DNA of 64,000 nucleotides. It comes from Brachyspira hampsonii (GTDB taxonomy: Bacteria; Spirochaetota; Brachyspiria; Brachyspirales; Brachyspiraceae). Each line of letters begins with the position of its first letter. Within the stretch, counting starts at the first letter, position 1. A program made the position numbers and the translations under genes. The stretch is taken from assembly GCF_001746205.1 (NCBI RefSeq), contig NZ_MDCO01000001.1, positions 381,896 to 445,895 on the forward strand, written 5' to 3'. Below the pieces are notes generated by a model. It did not search any database, was not told the origin of the DNA, and saw only the letters and a list, made by a program, of their open reading frames with translations. Positions 9,228 through 19,321 of the stretch are shown piece by piece.

Positions 9228-10763
9228 ATGGAAAAAAATGTAGTTGAAATTGAGAATGCTCTTGCTTCATTATCATCTAAGTTTTCAAAAAATGATACAT
9301 TGGTGATAATCTTAGCTGCTGGTCATGGTAAAAGAATAAGAAGTTCCACATCTAAAATGCTTCATACTATATGGGGAGTTCCTAGTATAGAAAGAGTTAG
9401 ACTTGCTGTAAAAAATGGTATGCCTAAGAGTAATATTACAATAGTTGTTGGAATAAAAGCTCTTGATGTTGCCAATGCTGTTGGAAAACAGGCTAATACA
9501 AATTTTGCTTATCAGGAAGAGCAAAGAGGTACAGGGCATGCAGTAAAAATTGGACTTGATAAGAGTGATTTAAAGAATATAAAATACTGTTATGTTATAT
9601 ATGCTGATATGGGACTTATTGACTCTGAAACTATGAAGGAGTTCCATGAAGAATTTTTGAAATCTAAAACTGATATGATAGTTATGACTGCTAAATATGA
9701 CGGGCCTAAGGGAAGCAACTATTATGGAAGAATACTTAGAAGCAGAGGTCTTACCTACGATGGTAAAAAAACTAAATACAGACAGGGTTCTCAAGGCAAT
9801 GTTATAGGAGTTATTGAATATAAAGATATACTTGCAATGAGAGATGATGAAAAACTGTATAAAGTTTATAAAGATGAAAAATTCTCTTATGAAAAAGATG
9901 AACTATTAGATAACTTTAACGAATATGTTGCAGGCATTTACGGATTTAAAATGAAGCCTTTAGAAGAGCTTATACAAAAATTAGAATCTAATAATGCTCA
10001 AAATGAATTATATCTTACTGATTTAATAGAGATTTTTGTAAATAATAATTTGTCTATATCTACTTATATGCCTAAAGACAGCAGAGTTGTTTTAGGATTT
10101 AATGATAAAACTGTTCTTAAAGAGATGGAATCCATAGCCAGATCTAATGTTTATAATAAACTTAAAAATATAATTACTATATATGATGGAGAGGACTTTT
10201 TTATAGATGATACTGTAGTAGAACAGATACTTGAGAGAGATAAAGATGAAAAACCTTTAGATATATATGTAGGAAAAGGTGCTTATATAGGAAAGAATGT
10301 TACGCTCAATTATGGTGTTACTATATCACATGGTGCTAAAATAGAGGGAAATGTGCATTTAGGAGAAAATGCGTACATTGGAGATAATGTTCTTTTATCA
10401 TGTTTGGAAAATCAGAGACTTATATTAGATGATAATGTTAAAATATATTCAGGCAATCAGATTAAGGGTAATGTATATATTGGAAAGAATACTACATTGG
10501 AGAGAGGGGTTAATGTTACAGGAAGCGATAATCACCCTGTGAATATAGGCTCTAATGTTCTTATTAAAGGTGTTAGTTATCTTTACGGTTCTATTGTTGA
10601 TGATAATGCATATATAGAACATTGTATATTCTATTATTCTCATATAAAATCATTACTTGACGATAAAGGAAATATTATAAAATGCAGATTTATAAGACCT
10701 AAAGAAGAAGGAATTGAAGCTGTAAGTAAAATAGAAGATGTTAAAAAATCTAAAAAGAAATAG
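9228..10763 (+). CDS. GlmU-like sugar-1-phosphate uridylyltransferase with beta-helix domain
   Basis: 511 residues. The N-terminal nucleotidyltransferase domain starts with LAAGHGKRI and SKMLHTIWG, the GlmU-type LAAG-x-G-T-R / PK-x-LH signature, and has EEQRGTGHAV further on, so UTP-dependent activation of GlcNAc-1-phosphate or a similar sugar is likely. Residues about 340-480 form left-handed beta-helix hexapeptide repeats (IGKNV, IEGNV, IGDNV, IKGNV). The GlmU acetyltransferase active-site block (the NYDG region) is not visible, so acetylation is doubtful. RBS AGGAG lies 6 bases before the ATG. The final 26 bases overlap the next gene. It may supply precursors for envelope glycans. Confidence 0.8.
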   Translation: MEKNVVEIENALASLSSKFSKNDTLVIILAAGHGKRIRSSTSKMLHTIWGVPSIERVRLAVKNGMPKSNITIVVGIKALDVANAVGKQANTNFAYQEEQRGTGHAVKIGLDKSDLKNIKYCYVIYADMGLIDSETMKEFHEEFLKSKTDMIVMTAKYDGPKGSNYYGRILRSRGLTYDGKKTKYRQGSQGNVIGVIEYKDILAMRDDEKLYKVYKDEKFSYEKDELLDNFNEYVAGIYGFKMKPLEELIQKLESNNAQNELYLTDLIEIFVNNNLSISTYMPKDSRVVLGFNDKTVLKEMESIARSNVYNKLKNIITIYDGEDFFIDDTVVEQILERDKDEKPLDIYVGKGAYIGKNVTLNYGVTISHGAKIEGNVHLGENAYIGDNVLLSCLENQRLILDDNVKIYSGNQIKGNVYIGKNTTLERGVNVTGSDNHPVNIGSNVLIKGVSYLYGSIVDDNAYIEHCIFYYSHIKSLLDDKGNIIKCRFIRPKEEGIEAVSKIEDVKKSKKK

Positions 10764-11871
10764 TGCATTCATTGTATTAATTATTTTCATAATATTATTT
10801 ACAAGTTTAAATGCACAATATCAGAAAGAAATAAAAAAAGATGCTCCTCCTCTTACAGAGCATTATGTAAGAATGAGTGGCTTTGAATCTTTATATACTT
10901 GGTCTGTAGCCTCTTTAAGGGAAGAGCCTTATATCAGCGAATTATTTATAGATGGATATAACAATGTACATTTTGCATATTATGATAATATTCTAAATAC
11001 AGCGGTATATGTTACAGGAAAAGATGGTAATTTCACAAGAACTATATTAGATAATAACAGAGAACTTGGTAATTTTATAAGTATAGCATTAAATAATAGA
11101 AATGTACATGTATCATATAATAAAGCAAATAAAATATTATATGCTAATAATAATTCTGGTACTTTCAATAATTATACTATGGATATAAGGCAAAATAGAA
11201 AGATCAATGATTTAAAACTAGTTATGTCTGCATTCAATTATCCTACATTATTTTTTGTAGACAATAGAGGTATATTATCTGTATCTAGGTTTTATAGAGA
11301 TAATTTCTTTTCGGATTTTATTTATACTAATAAAATAGTTGATAGTGTTTATCCTGTTGCAGAAAAAGACGGATATGCACTTTATATGCATGAATATCAA
11401 ACAGGCAATATATTATATGGTTCTAGGAAAACTAATACAGCTTTTCAATTTTTTGATAATATGGCAATAGTAACTAATTCTAGTATTTATTCGGTTTCTT
11501 ATGAAGAGCATAATAGATTTAATATAGTTTATCTCACAAGAGATAATCCTAATACCATTAATTATACCAGATTTTATGATGGAGTATTCACTAATGGAAT
11601 AATAGTTTCTGAAGATGAAAATATAATTTCATTAGATTCCACATTGGATTATGCTGCACAAATAATGGTTTTATATACAAAAGAGAATGGAAATAAATAT
11701 TTATTTATGGATAATAGAGTAATAGATTTATCAGTTTTAGGAACAAGTATAGGTAATGTAAGATTGAAATCGGCACAATATCCATATTTTTATATATTAT
11801 ATTATAATAATATATTTAATGAACTTAGAATTACAAAGATTAATATAAGTGATATTGAAAAATTAAAATAA
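10738..11871 (+). CDS. Exported protein, possible beta-propeller
   Basis: 377 residues with a convincing signal peptide: KNLKR then a hydrophobic core to about residue 22, with SLNAQ as probable cleavage region. The mature part shows repeating aromatic-rich strands (VHFAYYDN, VHVSYN, LFFVDNRG) suggesting blades of a propeller-like fold, but no family is recognised. The ATG lies inside the last codons of the preceding gene (26 bp overlap), implying translational coupling. It is expected in the periplasm or on the cell surface. Confidence 0.7.
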   Translation: MLKNLKRNSAFIVLIIFIILFTSLNAQYQKEIKKDAPPLTEHYVRMSGFESLYTWSVASLREEPYISELFIDGYNNVHFAYYDNILNTAVYVTGKDGNFTRTILDNNRELGNFISIALNNRNVHVSYNKANKILYANNNSGTFNNYTMDIRQNRKINDLKLVMSAFNYPTLFFVDNRGILSVSRFYRDNFFSDFIYTNKIVDSVYPVAEKDGYALYMHEYQTGNILYGSRKTNTAFQFFDNMAIVTNSSIYSVSYEEHNRFNIVYLTRDNPNTINYTRFYDGVFTNGIIVSEDENIISLDSTLDYAAQIMVLYTKENGNKYLFMDNRVIDLSVLGTSIGNVRLKSAQYPYFYILYYNNIFNELRITKINISDIEKLK

Positions 11872-11938
11872 ACCGATAATTGATTTAACATTTTGATATT
11901 ATAAATGTTATAGAAATAAGTATATAGTAGGATTTTTT

Positions 11939-12820
11939 ATGAGTGATGAACAACCAAAAGTATCGTTTATAGAGAAAAACCCAAGAACATGTCCTGTATG
12001 TAATGGAGAATTTTATCATGAAATGCTTCTTACAGGCGGAGGCAGATTGATTGCCGGAAAATTAAGGAATGACTTAAGAAGAACTTATGAAAAAAGCAAA
12101 AAATATGGTACAGTTTATCCTTTAATATATGTTGTAGTAGTGTGTCCTCATTGTTTATACGCTGCTTTTCAAGAGGATTTTAATTTAATAGATCATAAAA
12201 AAATAGAGGAAGCTGCCGAAACATCAAGGCAAAGAGCTTCATATATGAAAGAATTTTTTGGAAACAATGTAGATTTTACAAAAAATAGAACACTTTTAGA
12301 AGGTGCTGCTAGTTATTTTTTAGCTTTAGACGGATATCGTTATATTGGAAAAGACAGTGCTCCTACTTTAAAAAAGGCTTTATGTTCTTTGAGATTAAGC
12401 TGGACTTTGGAAGATTTGGCAAACATATATCCTGATGAAAATTATGACAGACTTATCCCTTTCTTTCAATATAAAGCAAGCGAATTATATACAGCTGCAA
12501 TAGAATGCATGCAAAATGGTAAGGAAAATTTTGAGAAAATAAAATCATTTGGTCCTGATATAGATAATAATTTCGGATATGAAGGTATGCTTTATATGGG
12601 GGCATTGCTTGGAATGGATGCTTCTAAATTTATACCGGATCCTAAAGTTAAAGCTGAAACTCTTGTACAGGCTAAGAGAAAAATAAGTAAGATATTCGGA
12701 TCTGGAAAAAGCAGCAAGTCAAAACCTTCTGCTTTGCTTGAAAAAATAAAAGAGCTTCATGTTGCTATAACTGAAGAATTAAATCAAATTCATGAAGAAT
12801 ATGGTATAGATGTAAGTTAA
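11939..12820 (+). CDS. DUF2225 family protein
   Basis: 293 residues with two CxxC pairs: Cys18/Cys21 (TCPVCNGEF) and a second in VVCPHCLYAAF, probably a zinc-binding site, matching the DUF2225 pattern with a helical TPR-like remainder. No signal peptide. RBS AGGA is 7 bases before the ATG. The stop codon overlaps the start of the following permease gene by one base, so they are translated together. Biochemical role unknown. Confidence 0.8.
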   Translation: MSDEQPKVSFIEKNPRTCPVCNGEFYHEMLLTGGGRLIAGKLRNDLRRTYEKSKKYGTVYPLIYVVVVCPHCLYAAFQEDFNLIDHKKIEEAAETSRQRASYMKEFFGNNVDFTKNRTLLEGAASYFLALDGYRYIGKDSAPTLKKALCSLRLSWTLEDLANIYPDENYDRLIPFFQYKASELYTAAIECMQNGKENFEKIKSFGPDIDNNFGYEGMLYMGALLGMDASKFIPDPKVKAETLVQAKRKISKIFGSGKSSKSKPSALLEKIKELHVAITEELNQIHEEYGIDVS

Positions 12821-13890
12821 TGAAGAAATTAAATGCTTATTTATTAAAAGAATTTCTATCTTTCTTTTTTGGTTCTTTGCTGCTGTTTGTCGTATTGGTT
12901 ACAATAGCAGACTTAAGCAGCAGATTATCTTTTTATACTGAACATCCTGAATTAATTAATTATTTTATTACTTATCATTTAGCAAGAGCACCTCATAATA
13001 CATATTATATATTCCCTGTTGCTTTAATGTTTTCATCTACTTATGTACTTGGTAATTTTGTAAAAAATAAAGAAATGCTTGCTATTGAAAATTCTGGTAT
13101 TAGTTTATTTAAATTTTCTATGCCTATGTTTATTATTGTAATTGGTTTATGTTTATTTCTAGTACTGTTTTGGCAATTTGTGGCTGCCCCATTAAATAAA
13201 ATATCTTTTGCTGCTAATGATGCTATGAGGGGAAATGAAAAAGCAACTAAAAGCGGTCCTTGGGAACTTTTTGGAGGAGATAATTATTTATATTTTATCG
13301 AAACTTATTTTTATGATGAACAATATATGAAAAATACTATTGTAATAAAATTGAATGATGACGGAGGAATTAGATTTAGAATATCAAGTCCTCATATACA
13401 ATGGAATAATGAAGATAGAAAATGGTATGTTTTAGATGGTATATTAACTACATTCAGTGAAAATAAAGAAATAAAAGTAGAAAAAATAAATAATTATCCT
13501 TTAGATGTTTTGGAGCGTCCAGAACATTTTTATGGCAGACCTCTTTTAGATTCTATGAGTTTAACTGAAGAAGCTCATATTATAAAATTGCAAAAAGAAG
13601 TTAATATGAATACTTCAAGATTAGAAACGGATTTGCATTACAGAATATCGTATTGTTTTTCAGGCTTTATTATTGTTTTACTTGCTTCATTATTTTCTAA
13701 GTTTTCTACTCAAAGCGTTTTAGTTATAAGTTTGGTAATGGTTATCATAGTTGCTCTGTTATATTATTCTATACTTATGATATTCAGATCTATGGGTGAG
13801 GCTGGAAATATGAATCCTTTTATTGCAGCTTGGATGCCAAATATTATATTTGCTGTACTCTGTATATTGGCATTTAAGAAATTCCATTAA
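12820..13890 (+). CDS. LptF/LptG-family (YjgP/YjgQ) permease
   Basis: 356 residues with three N-terminal membrane segments, a periplasmic beta-rich domain (about 125-265) and three C-terminal segments, the layout of the YjgP/YjgQ permeases that extract lipopolysaccharide from the inner membrane with LptB. Start MKKLNAYLLKEFLSFFF is typical. Spirochaetes of this type carry lipooligosaccharide, so a role in LOS export is plausible. No ATPase gene is adjacent. LptF versus LptG cannot be separated by eye. Confidence 0.85.
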   Translation: MKKLNAYLLKEFLSFFFGSLLLFVVLVTIADLSSRLSFYTEHPELINYFITYHLARAPHNTYYIFPVALMFSSTYVLGNFVKNKEMLAIENSGISLFKFSMPMFIIVIGLCLFLVLFWQFVAAPLNKISFAANDAMRGNEKATKSGPWELFGGDNYLYFIETYFYDEQYMKNTIVIKLNDDGGIRFRISSPHIQWNNEDRKWYVLDGILTTFSENKEIKVEKINNYPLDVLERPEHFYGRPLLDSMSLTEEAHIIKLQKEVNMNTSRLETDLHYRISYCFSGFIIVLLASLFSKFSTQSVLVISLVMVIIVALLYYSILMIFRSMGEAGNMNPFIAAWMPNIIFAVLCILAFKKFH

Positions 13891-13908
13891 TTTTATTTCA
13901 TTAAAAAA

Positions 13909-14349
13909 TTAATTTAATTTTTTTTCCATAATTAAAGCATTAAATTTATTATTATAATATTTTTTTCTTATAGCTATTTCTTTAAATCCATTTCTTATAT
14001 AAAATTTTTTAGCTGTTATATTATTTTCATGCAAGTCTAATTTTATGCTTAGGATATTATGATTTTTAGCATCTTCAAATAAATATGATAATAATTTTTT
14101 GCCGTATCCATAATTATTTGGATAAACCGCTATAAATATTATATCTATTTCAGGTTCTAATAAAAAATAAATCAAAAATCCTTTTATTTCATTATTATTT
14201 TTTATAATTATAACATTATGATATTTATCTTCTATATACTGTTTTAAATTATTTTCTGATAAACTAATATATTCGCTTTTTGAAGATATAAAAAGAATTG
14301 AATTAATTATATTATTATCAATATCATTTACAATTTCTATATTTTCCAT
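13909..14349 (-). CDS. GNAT-family N-acetyltransferase
   Basis: 146 residues. The acetyl-CoA-binding motif region is IAVYPNNYGYGKKLL (Q/R-x2-G-x-G/A variant), followed by ENNITAKKFYIRNGF, the characteristic GNAT motif B region (N-x2-A-x2-FY-x2-GF). The family transfers acetyl groups to amines; here the target is unknown. It follows proS on the same strand with 72 bp between. No strong RBS is visible. Confidence 0.8.
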   Translation of the reverse strand: MENIEIVNDIDNNIINSILFISSKSEYISLSENNLKQYIEDKYHNVIIIKNNNEIKGFLIYFLLEPEIDIIFIAVYPNNYGYGKKLLSYLFEDAKNHNILSIKLDLHENNITAKKFYIRNGFKEIAIRKKYYNNKFNALIMEKKLN

Positions 14350-14421
14350 ACTCTATAAAAAAATAATGAATAAGAAAGTTCATAATAACTTCCCTATTCA
14401 TTTATTTATAATTGAATTTTA

Positions 14422-16158
14422 TTATAATTTAGTATTTATCTCATTGAATAATTCTTGTTTTTTTGTTTTTACATATTCAACTATTTCACCTGCTTTTACT
14501 TCAACACTTTCAGATGAACTTCTAAGTTTAAACTCAACCACTCCTCTTTGAAGTGATTTTTTACCTACTATTATTCTCATAGGAATACCAATCAAATCGC
14601 AGTCATTAAGTTTAACACCAAGTCTTTCTTTTCTATCATCGAACATAGTTTCAACACCAATAGAGTTTAGAGCATTATATATTTCTTCTGCTTTTTTAAA
14701 TGACTCTTCAGCCTCTTTATCAATGGCAACTACTATAGCCTCATAAGGAGCAACACTTATAGGAAATATTATGCCCTTATCATCATAATTTTGTTCTATA
14801 ACAGAAGCCAAAGCCCTATTAACTCCTATACCATAACAGCCCATTATAGGAGTTATTTCTTTATTATTTTCATCTAATACTTTAAAATTGAAAGCCTGAG
14901 TATATTTATCACCAAGTTTAAAAATATGTCCTAATTCTAATCCTTTTTTTTGATATAGTGTTTCTCCGCATTCAGGACATCTGTCGTCTTCTTTAGCAGT
15001 TCTAAAATCACCCCATACATCAATATTAAAATCTCTTTCTATATTAACATTTTTTATATGGGTATCATCTTTATTGCCTCCAACTATTGCATCAGATACA
15101 GATTTTATAGAGTTATCAGCAAATATTCTTATTTTCTTTTTTAATCCTATAGGTGAAGCAAAACCAACTCTAGCCCCTGTAACTTCTTTTACAGTTTCTT
15201 CATCGGCAAGTTCTATATCAAGTCCTCCTAATGCATTAGAGAGTTTAGTTTCATTAATTTCTAAATCACCTCTAATAGCTGCTAGTATAACTTCTCCTTC
15301 TTCTGTTTTATAAATTATACTTTTTATAAAATTTTTTGAAGAAGTATTAAAAAACTTTTCTAAATCATTTATAGTTTTTATATCAGGAGTATTAACTTCC
15401 TCCAATGCTTTATCTGTATAAGACTTAGCTGCTTCATCTTCTTTTACATTAGCTTTTTCAACATTAGCTCTGTAACCGCATTTTGAGCAGAAAATAATTG
15501 TTTCCTCACCTACTTCGCTTAGTACCATAAACTCTTCGCTTCCTTCTCCGCCCATAGCACCGCTGTCTGCTTTTACGCTTACAGTATCAAGTCCCATTCT
15601 TTTGAAAATTTTTGTATAAGCACTGCTCATATCATTATATGTTTTATCAAGACATTCTTTAGTTATATGAAATGAATAAGCGTCTTTCATTGTAAACTCT
15701 TTAGAGCGTATAACTCCAAATCTTGGTCTTATCTCATCTCTGAATTTTGTATGTATTTGATATAAAGTTAAAGGCAAATCTTTATATGACTGTATTTCAT
15801 TCTGTGCTGTTATGGTGAAAGCCTCTTCATGAGTAGGTCCCATAGCCATATCAACATCATTTCTGTCTTTTAATCTGAATAATTCCTTTTTAAATCTTTC
15901 CCACCTTCCAGAAGGCGTTAATAATTCTTTGGAAACAAGTATGGGCATTATGCATTCATTAGAACCTATTGCATCCATTTCCTCTCTTATAATATTAGAT
16001 ATTTTATTTAATACTCTAACCCCAAGAGGTAAATATGAATAAAGACCATTTGATATTTTTCTTGCAAGTGCTGCTCTTAACATTAATTTGTTTGAAGCTA
16101 TTATTGCATCACTTGGTGCTTCTTTTAATGTAGGCATAAATAGTTTCGATAAACGCAT
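14422..16158 (-). CDS. proS: Prolyl-tRNA synthetase, bacterial type
   Basis: 578 residues with class II aminoacyl-tRNA synthetase motifs: motif 1 region around LPLGVRVLNKI, motif 2 around RFGVIRSKEFTMKDAYSFH, an inserted editing-like domain at about 225-390, motif 3 near GCYGIGVNRALA and a C-terminal anticodon-binding domain (APYEAIVVAID). The length fits the long bacterial form of about 570 residues. It charges tRNA-Pro in the cytosol. Confidence 0.95.
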   Translation of the reverse strand: MRLSKLFMPTLKEAPSDAIIASNKLMLRAALARKISNGLYSYLPLGVRVLNKISNIIREEMDAIGSNECIMPILVSKELLTPSGRWERFKKELFRLKDRNDVDMAMGPTHEEAFTITAQNEIQSYKDLPLTLYQIHTKFRDEIRPRFGVIRSKEFTMKDAYSFHITKECLDKTYNDMSSAYTKIFKRMGLDTVSVKADSGAMGGEGSEEFMVLSEVGEETIIFCSKCGYRANVEKANVKEDEAAKSYTDKALEEVNTPDIKTINDLEKFFNTSSKNFIKSIIYKTEEGEVILAAIRGDLEINETKLSNALGGLDIELADEETVKEVTGARVGFASPIGLKKKIRIFADNSIKSVSDAIVGGNKDDTHIKNVNIERDFNIDVWGDFRTAKEDDRCPECGETLYQKKGLELGHIFKLGDKYTQAFNFKVLDENNKEITPIMGCYGIGVNRALASVIEQNYDDKGIIFPISVAPYEAIVVAIDKEAEESFKKAEEIYNALNSIGVETMFDDRKERLGVKLNDCDLIGIPMRIIVGKKSLQRGVVEFKLRSSSESVEVKAGEIVEYVKTKKQELFNEINTKL

Positions 16159-16271
16159 AATATTTCCTTAAATAATTTTTTGATAATCATATATTATAAG
16201 ATTAAAATTATCAACTATATAAAAACTTAATAATATCATATAGTTATAAATATTGTACTTTCTAATAATTC

Positions 16272-17426
16272 TTATTTTGAAATAGAGTTAATCATCCAAG
16301 CCGTTTCTTTTCTTATTTCGCTGTCCATATTTATAATATTATCTATGGTTAATGGTACATTTATTTTTATTTCGCATACCTTTGATACTATATTAAATAT
16401 ATCAGTAAAACTAATTTTCTTTTGCAAAAATGAATATACACATATTTCATTAGCCGCATTTAAAACGCAAGGATAAAGTCCTCCTTTCTTTCCGCATTCA
16501 TAAGCTAGTCTAAGCATTACAAATTTATCAAAGTCCATTTTATAAAAATTGATTTCTGAATGTTCATATAATCTTAATTTTTCAAAAGGAGTATTTCTAA
16601 TTTCAGGATAGGTAAGTGCATGCTGTATAGGAAGACGCATATCATTTTTACCAATCTGAGCATAAATTTCCCCGTCATTCATTTCTATCATAGAATGTAT
16701 TAAACTTTGCGGGTGAATAATGGTTTCTATTTTATCATAATCCAAATTAAATAAATGATGTGCTTCTATAACTTCAAAGCCCTTATTCATCATAGTGGCA
16801 CTGTCTATAGTTATTTTACTTCCCATAGTCCAAGTTGGATGTTTCAATGCCATTTCAACTGTAACATTTTTTAATTCTTCTTTTGGAGTTCTAAAGAAAG
16901 GACCGCCTGATGCTGTTATTATAACTTTTGAAAGCGATTCCTTAGGAAAATGCCGTAACATTTGAAATATTGCAGAATGCTCGCTGTCTATTGGTATTAA
17001 TTTTGCATTATGCTCTTTCAATAATTGGTTTATTATATCTCCGCCTACAACTAATGTTTCTTTATTAGCTAATGCGATTGTTTTACCTTTTTTTATAGCT
17101 TCTACTGTAGGTAAAAATCCTGCATATCCTGTTAGAGCATTAACTAATATATCAAAATCAGTATGCTTTACAAAATCAGCAATAGTTCCTTCATAAATGT
17201 TTATGTTTTTTGCTAAGTCATAATCTTTAAAAATATTTTCTGCATTCTTATCAGCTATATTTACAGTTTTAGGATTAAACTCTTCGCATAATGTTCTCAA
17301 TATATCTATTTTGCTGTTTGCCGACATTCCTACTATTTCAAAGTCATTATTAAACTCCCTCACAACTGAGCAAGTATTAGTACCAATAGAACCTGTGGCT
17401 CCTAATAAAAGAATTCTTTTTTTCAT
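16272..17426 (-). CDS. dxr: 1-deoxy-D-xylulose 5-phosphate reductoisomerase
   Basis: 384 residues beginning MKKRILLLGATGSIG, the NADPH-binding GATGSIG loop. The catalytic region includes DSEHSAIFQ and ITASGGPFF, followed by HPTWTMGSKITIDSATMMNKG. It catalyses the committed step of the non-mevalonate (MEP) isoprenoid pathway. A longer frame begins with TTG at 17447, but that TTG lies within a TTGGGAG purine-rich segment better read as RBS, so ATG at 17426 is preferred. No other MEP-pathway gene is adjacent. Confidence 0.93.
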   Translation of the reverse strand: MKKRILLLGATGSIGTNTCSVVREFNNDFEIVGMSANSKIDILRTLCEEFNPKTVNIADKNAENIFKDYDLAKNINIYEGTIADFVKHTDFDILVNALTGYAGFLPTVEAIKKGKTIALANKETLVVGGDIINQLLKEHNAKLIPIDSEHSAIFQMLRHFPKESLSKVIITASGGPFFRTPKEELKNVTVEMALKHPTWTMGSKITIDSATMMNKGFEVIEAHHLFNLDYDKIETIIHPQSLIHSMIEMNDGEIYAQIGKNDMRLPIQHALTYPEIRNTPFEKLRLYEHSEINFYKMDFDKFVMLRLAYECGKKGGLYPCVLNAANEICVYSFLQKKISFTDIFNIVSKVCEIKINVPLTIDNIINMDSEIRKETAWMINSISK

Positions 17427-17578
17427 ATTCCTGCTAAATGCTCCCAAATATTTTTTTAATTAAAATATAATATATCAAAATCATAAATTAATAAATAGAT
17501 ATAAATTAAAAATATTGTTTTATGTATTTTTTTTAATAGCCGATAATATTTCGGAATAAGCATAACTAAACATAACTA

Positions 17579-17607
17579 TTGAAATTTATCATTAATTTAT
17601 ATATAAT
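17579..17607 (+). promoter_or_regulatory. Sigma-70-type promoter for the GldG-like gene
   Basis: TTGAAA at 17579-17584, a 17 bp spacer and a perfect TATAAT at 17602-17607, 49 bases before the start codon at 17656. Confidence 0.6.
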
Positions 17608-17655
17608 ACTTATTCAAATTAATTTAAAATTTTAAAAATAATGGATTTTTACTAA

Positions 17656-19284
17656 ATGTCAAATAAGAAATTTAATTTAAAAATAGCTACATTAGCTTCA
17701 TGGGTATTATTATTTTTTGCTTGGATTTTCTTTTATGCAGTAACCCAAAGACCTACTACAGTTTTTTGGATTGTACTTGCAATATCGGCCATTATAACAA
17801 TTATTACATTAATAGTAGACAGAAAACAGATAGTATCTTTTTTGAAGATGCGATTTGTACATAAAGCTTTTTTCGGCATATTATCATTAATAATAATTCT
17901 TGCTATACTTGTAGGTTTATACATTATAAGTATAAATTTCCCTATAAGATTTGACTTGACACAAAATAAATCATATACAGTATCTCAGCAGACTACCGAT
18001 GTATTATCCAGAATAGACAGTCCGCTTTCTATAGTTGTACTTAGAGCTCCTAGTACAGATCCTACATCAGCAGATTGGAGAGCTGATTTATTATTAGAGC
18101 AATATAAAAGGATAAATAAACATATATCCGTAGAATATATTAACCCTATAGAAAAACCTTCTGCTAAAAGTAAATATCAAATGACTCAGGTTGGAGAAAT
18201 AGTATTTACTTATGGGCAAGGTAAACAAGTTAGAGTATACAGAAAAGATTTAACAACTCAGTCTAAAGTAACTTCAGATCCTCTATTTGTAGGAGAAGAA
18301 AAATTTACTCAGGCAATATATACTTTACTTGATACAGAATCTTATACAGTATACTTCACAGTAGGGCATGGAGAAAGACAAATACAAGACAGAGGCGGAG
18401 AAGGTTTGTCTTATGTGAAAACCTATTTAGAAAATGAAAATTATAAGGTAAAAGAATTGAATATTATACTTGAAAATATTCCTACAGATGCATCATTAAT
18501 AGTAATAGCTGCACCGGTTGAAACATTCAGTGATTTTGAAATAGATAAATTAAATAATTATGTAAAAACAGGAGGAAAACTTCTTGTTTTATATGATAGT
18601 TTTATGGATAGAAGTAAATTTAATTGTAATTTGGGTGCTTTCCTATCTGATTGGGGCTTTAAAACGAAAAATGATTATATAATAGATACTGCTTCAAGTG
18701 TTGTTATACCTGTTAATATAGTACCTCAATATACTTCGCACCCTATCACTCAGACATTAAAAGAGGGAAATGTATTTGCATGCTTAGTTGTTGCAAGAAG
18801 TATATTAAGCGGCGAAAATAAATATAATGGCAGCTTTGAAAATATAATTACAACTACACCTCAGGGATATGGAAAGGAAGAAGCTACTTTTGATTTATCA
18901 AGAGCAAGATTCAATCCTAGAACGGATATACAAGGTCCTGTGCCTTTGGCTATAAGCGGTACTTATGAAATAGAGGGCAGAAAAGAACCTGCAAGAATAG
19001 TTGTTTTCGGTGATGCTACATTTGCTTTGAATGCATATATTAATCCGGAACAAGGTCAGTCTGTGGACATAGCCTTTGCTGGAAATAAAGATTTATTTAT
19101 GAATACAGTTGCCTATCTATTAGAAGCAAGACAGAAAATTACTATAAGACCAAAAGAAGCAAGCATAAAAAATCTTACTCTTACTACTACTCAAACTAAT
19201 TTTATAAGATATGTTGCTCAAATAGGTTTGCCTTGCTTATTTGGTATATTAGGCATATTAATATGGTTCTTAAGAAGAAGATAA
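17656..19284 (+). CDS. GldG-like ABC transporter auxiliary protein
   Basis: 542 residues. Three membrane segments lie within the first 100 residues, then a large extracytoplasmic domain starting RFDLTQNKSYTVSQQT, a hallmark of the GldG/ABC_transp_aux family, then TVYFTVGHGER and IVIAAPVETFSD. A final membrane helix is near the C-terminus (GLPCLFGILGILIWF). In other bacteria such proteins act with a GldA-type ATPase and GldF-type permease; neither is adjacent here. RBS weak (TGGA). It is followed by a flippase gene 37 bp downstream. Confidence 0.75.
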   Translation: MSNKKFNLKIATLASWVLLFFAWIFFYAVTQRPTTVFWIVLAISAIITIITLIVDRKQIVSFLKMRFVHKAFFGILSLIIILAILVGLYIISINFPIRFDLTQNKSYTVSQQTTDVLSRIDSPLSIVVLRAPSTDPTSADWRADLLLEQYKRINKHISVEYINPIEKPSAKSKYQMTQVGEIVFTYGQGKQVRVYRKDLTTQSKVTSDPLFVGEEKFTQAIYTLLDTESYTVYFTVGHGERQIQDRGGEGLSYVKTYLENENYKVKELNIILENIPTDASLIVIAAPVETFSDFEIDKLNNYVKTGGKLLVLYDSFMDRSKFNCNLGAFLSDWGFKTKNDYIIDTASSVVIPVNIVPQYTSHPITQTLKEGNVFACLVVARSILSGENKYNGSFENIITTTPQGYGKEEATFDLSRARFNPRTDIQGPVPLAISGTYEIEGRKEPARIVVFGDATFALNAYINPEQGQSVDIAFAGNKDLFMNTVAYLLEARQKITIRPKEASIKNLTLTTTQTNFIRYVAQIGLPCLFGILGILIWFLRRR

Positions 19285-19321
19285 TGTATTACAATGAAGT
19301 TTATGCATAAGTTAATATAAT

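Noticed and set aside
11886-11910. Inverted repeat TAACATTT/AAATGTTA as a terminator
   Set aside because: The 8 bp AT-only stem is not followed by a T-run and is expected by chance in such AT-rich DNA. The same applies to the AATTTAACA/TGTTAAATT repeat at 8596-8622.
15074-15313. Open frame on the plus strand inside proS
   Set aside because: It lies antisense to the editing-domain region of an unambiguous aminoacyl-tRNA synthetase and has no RBS or independent signature.
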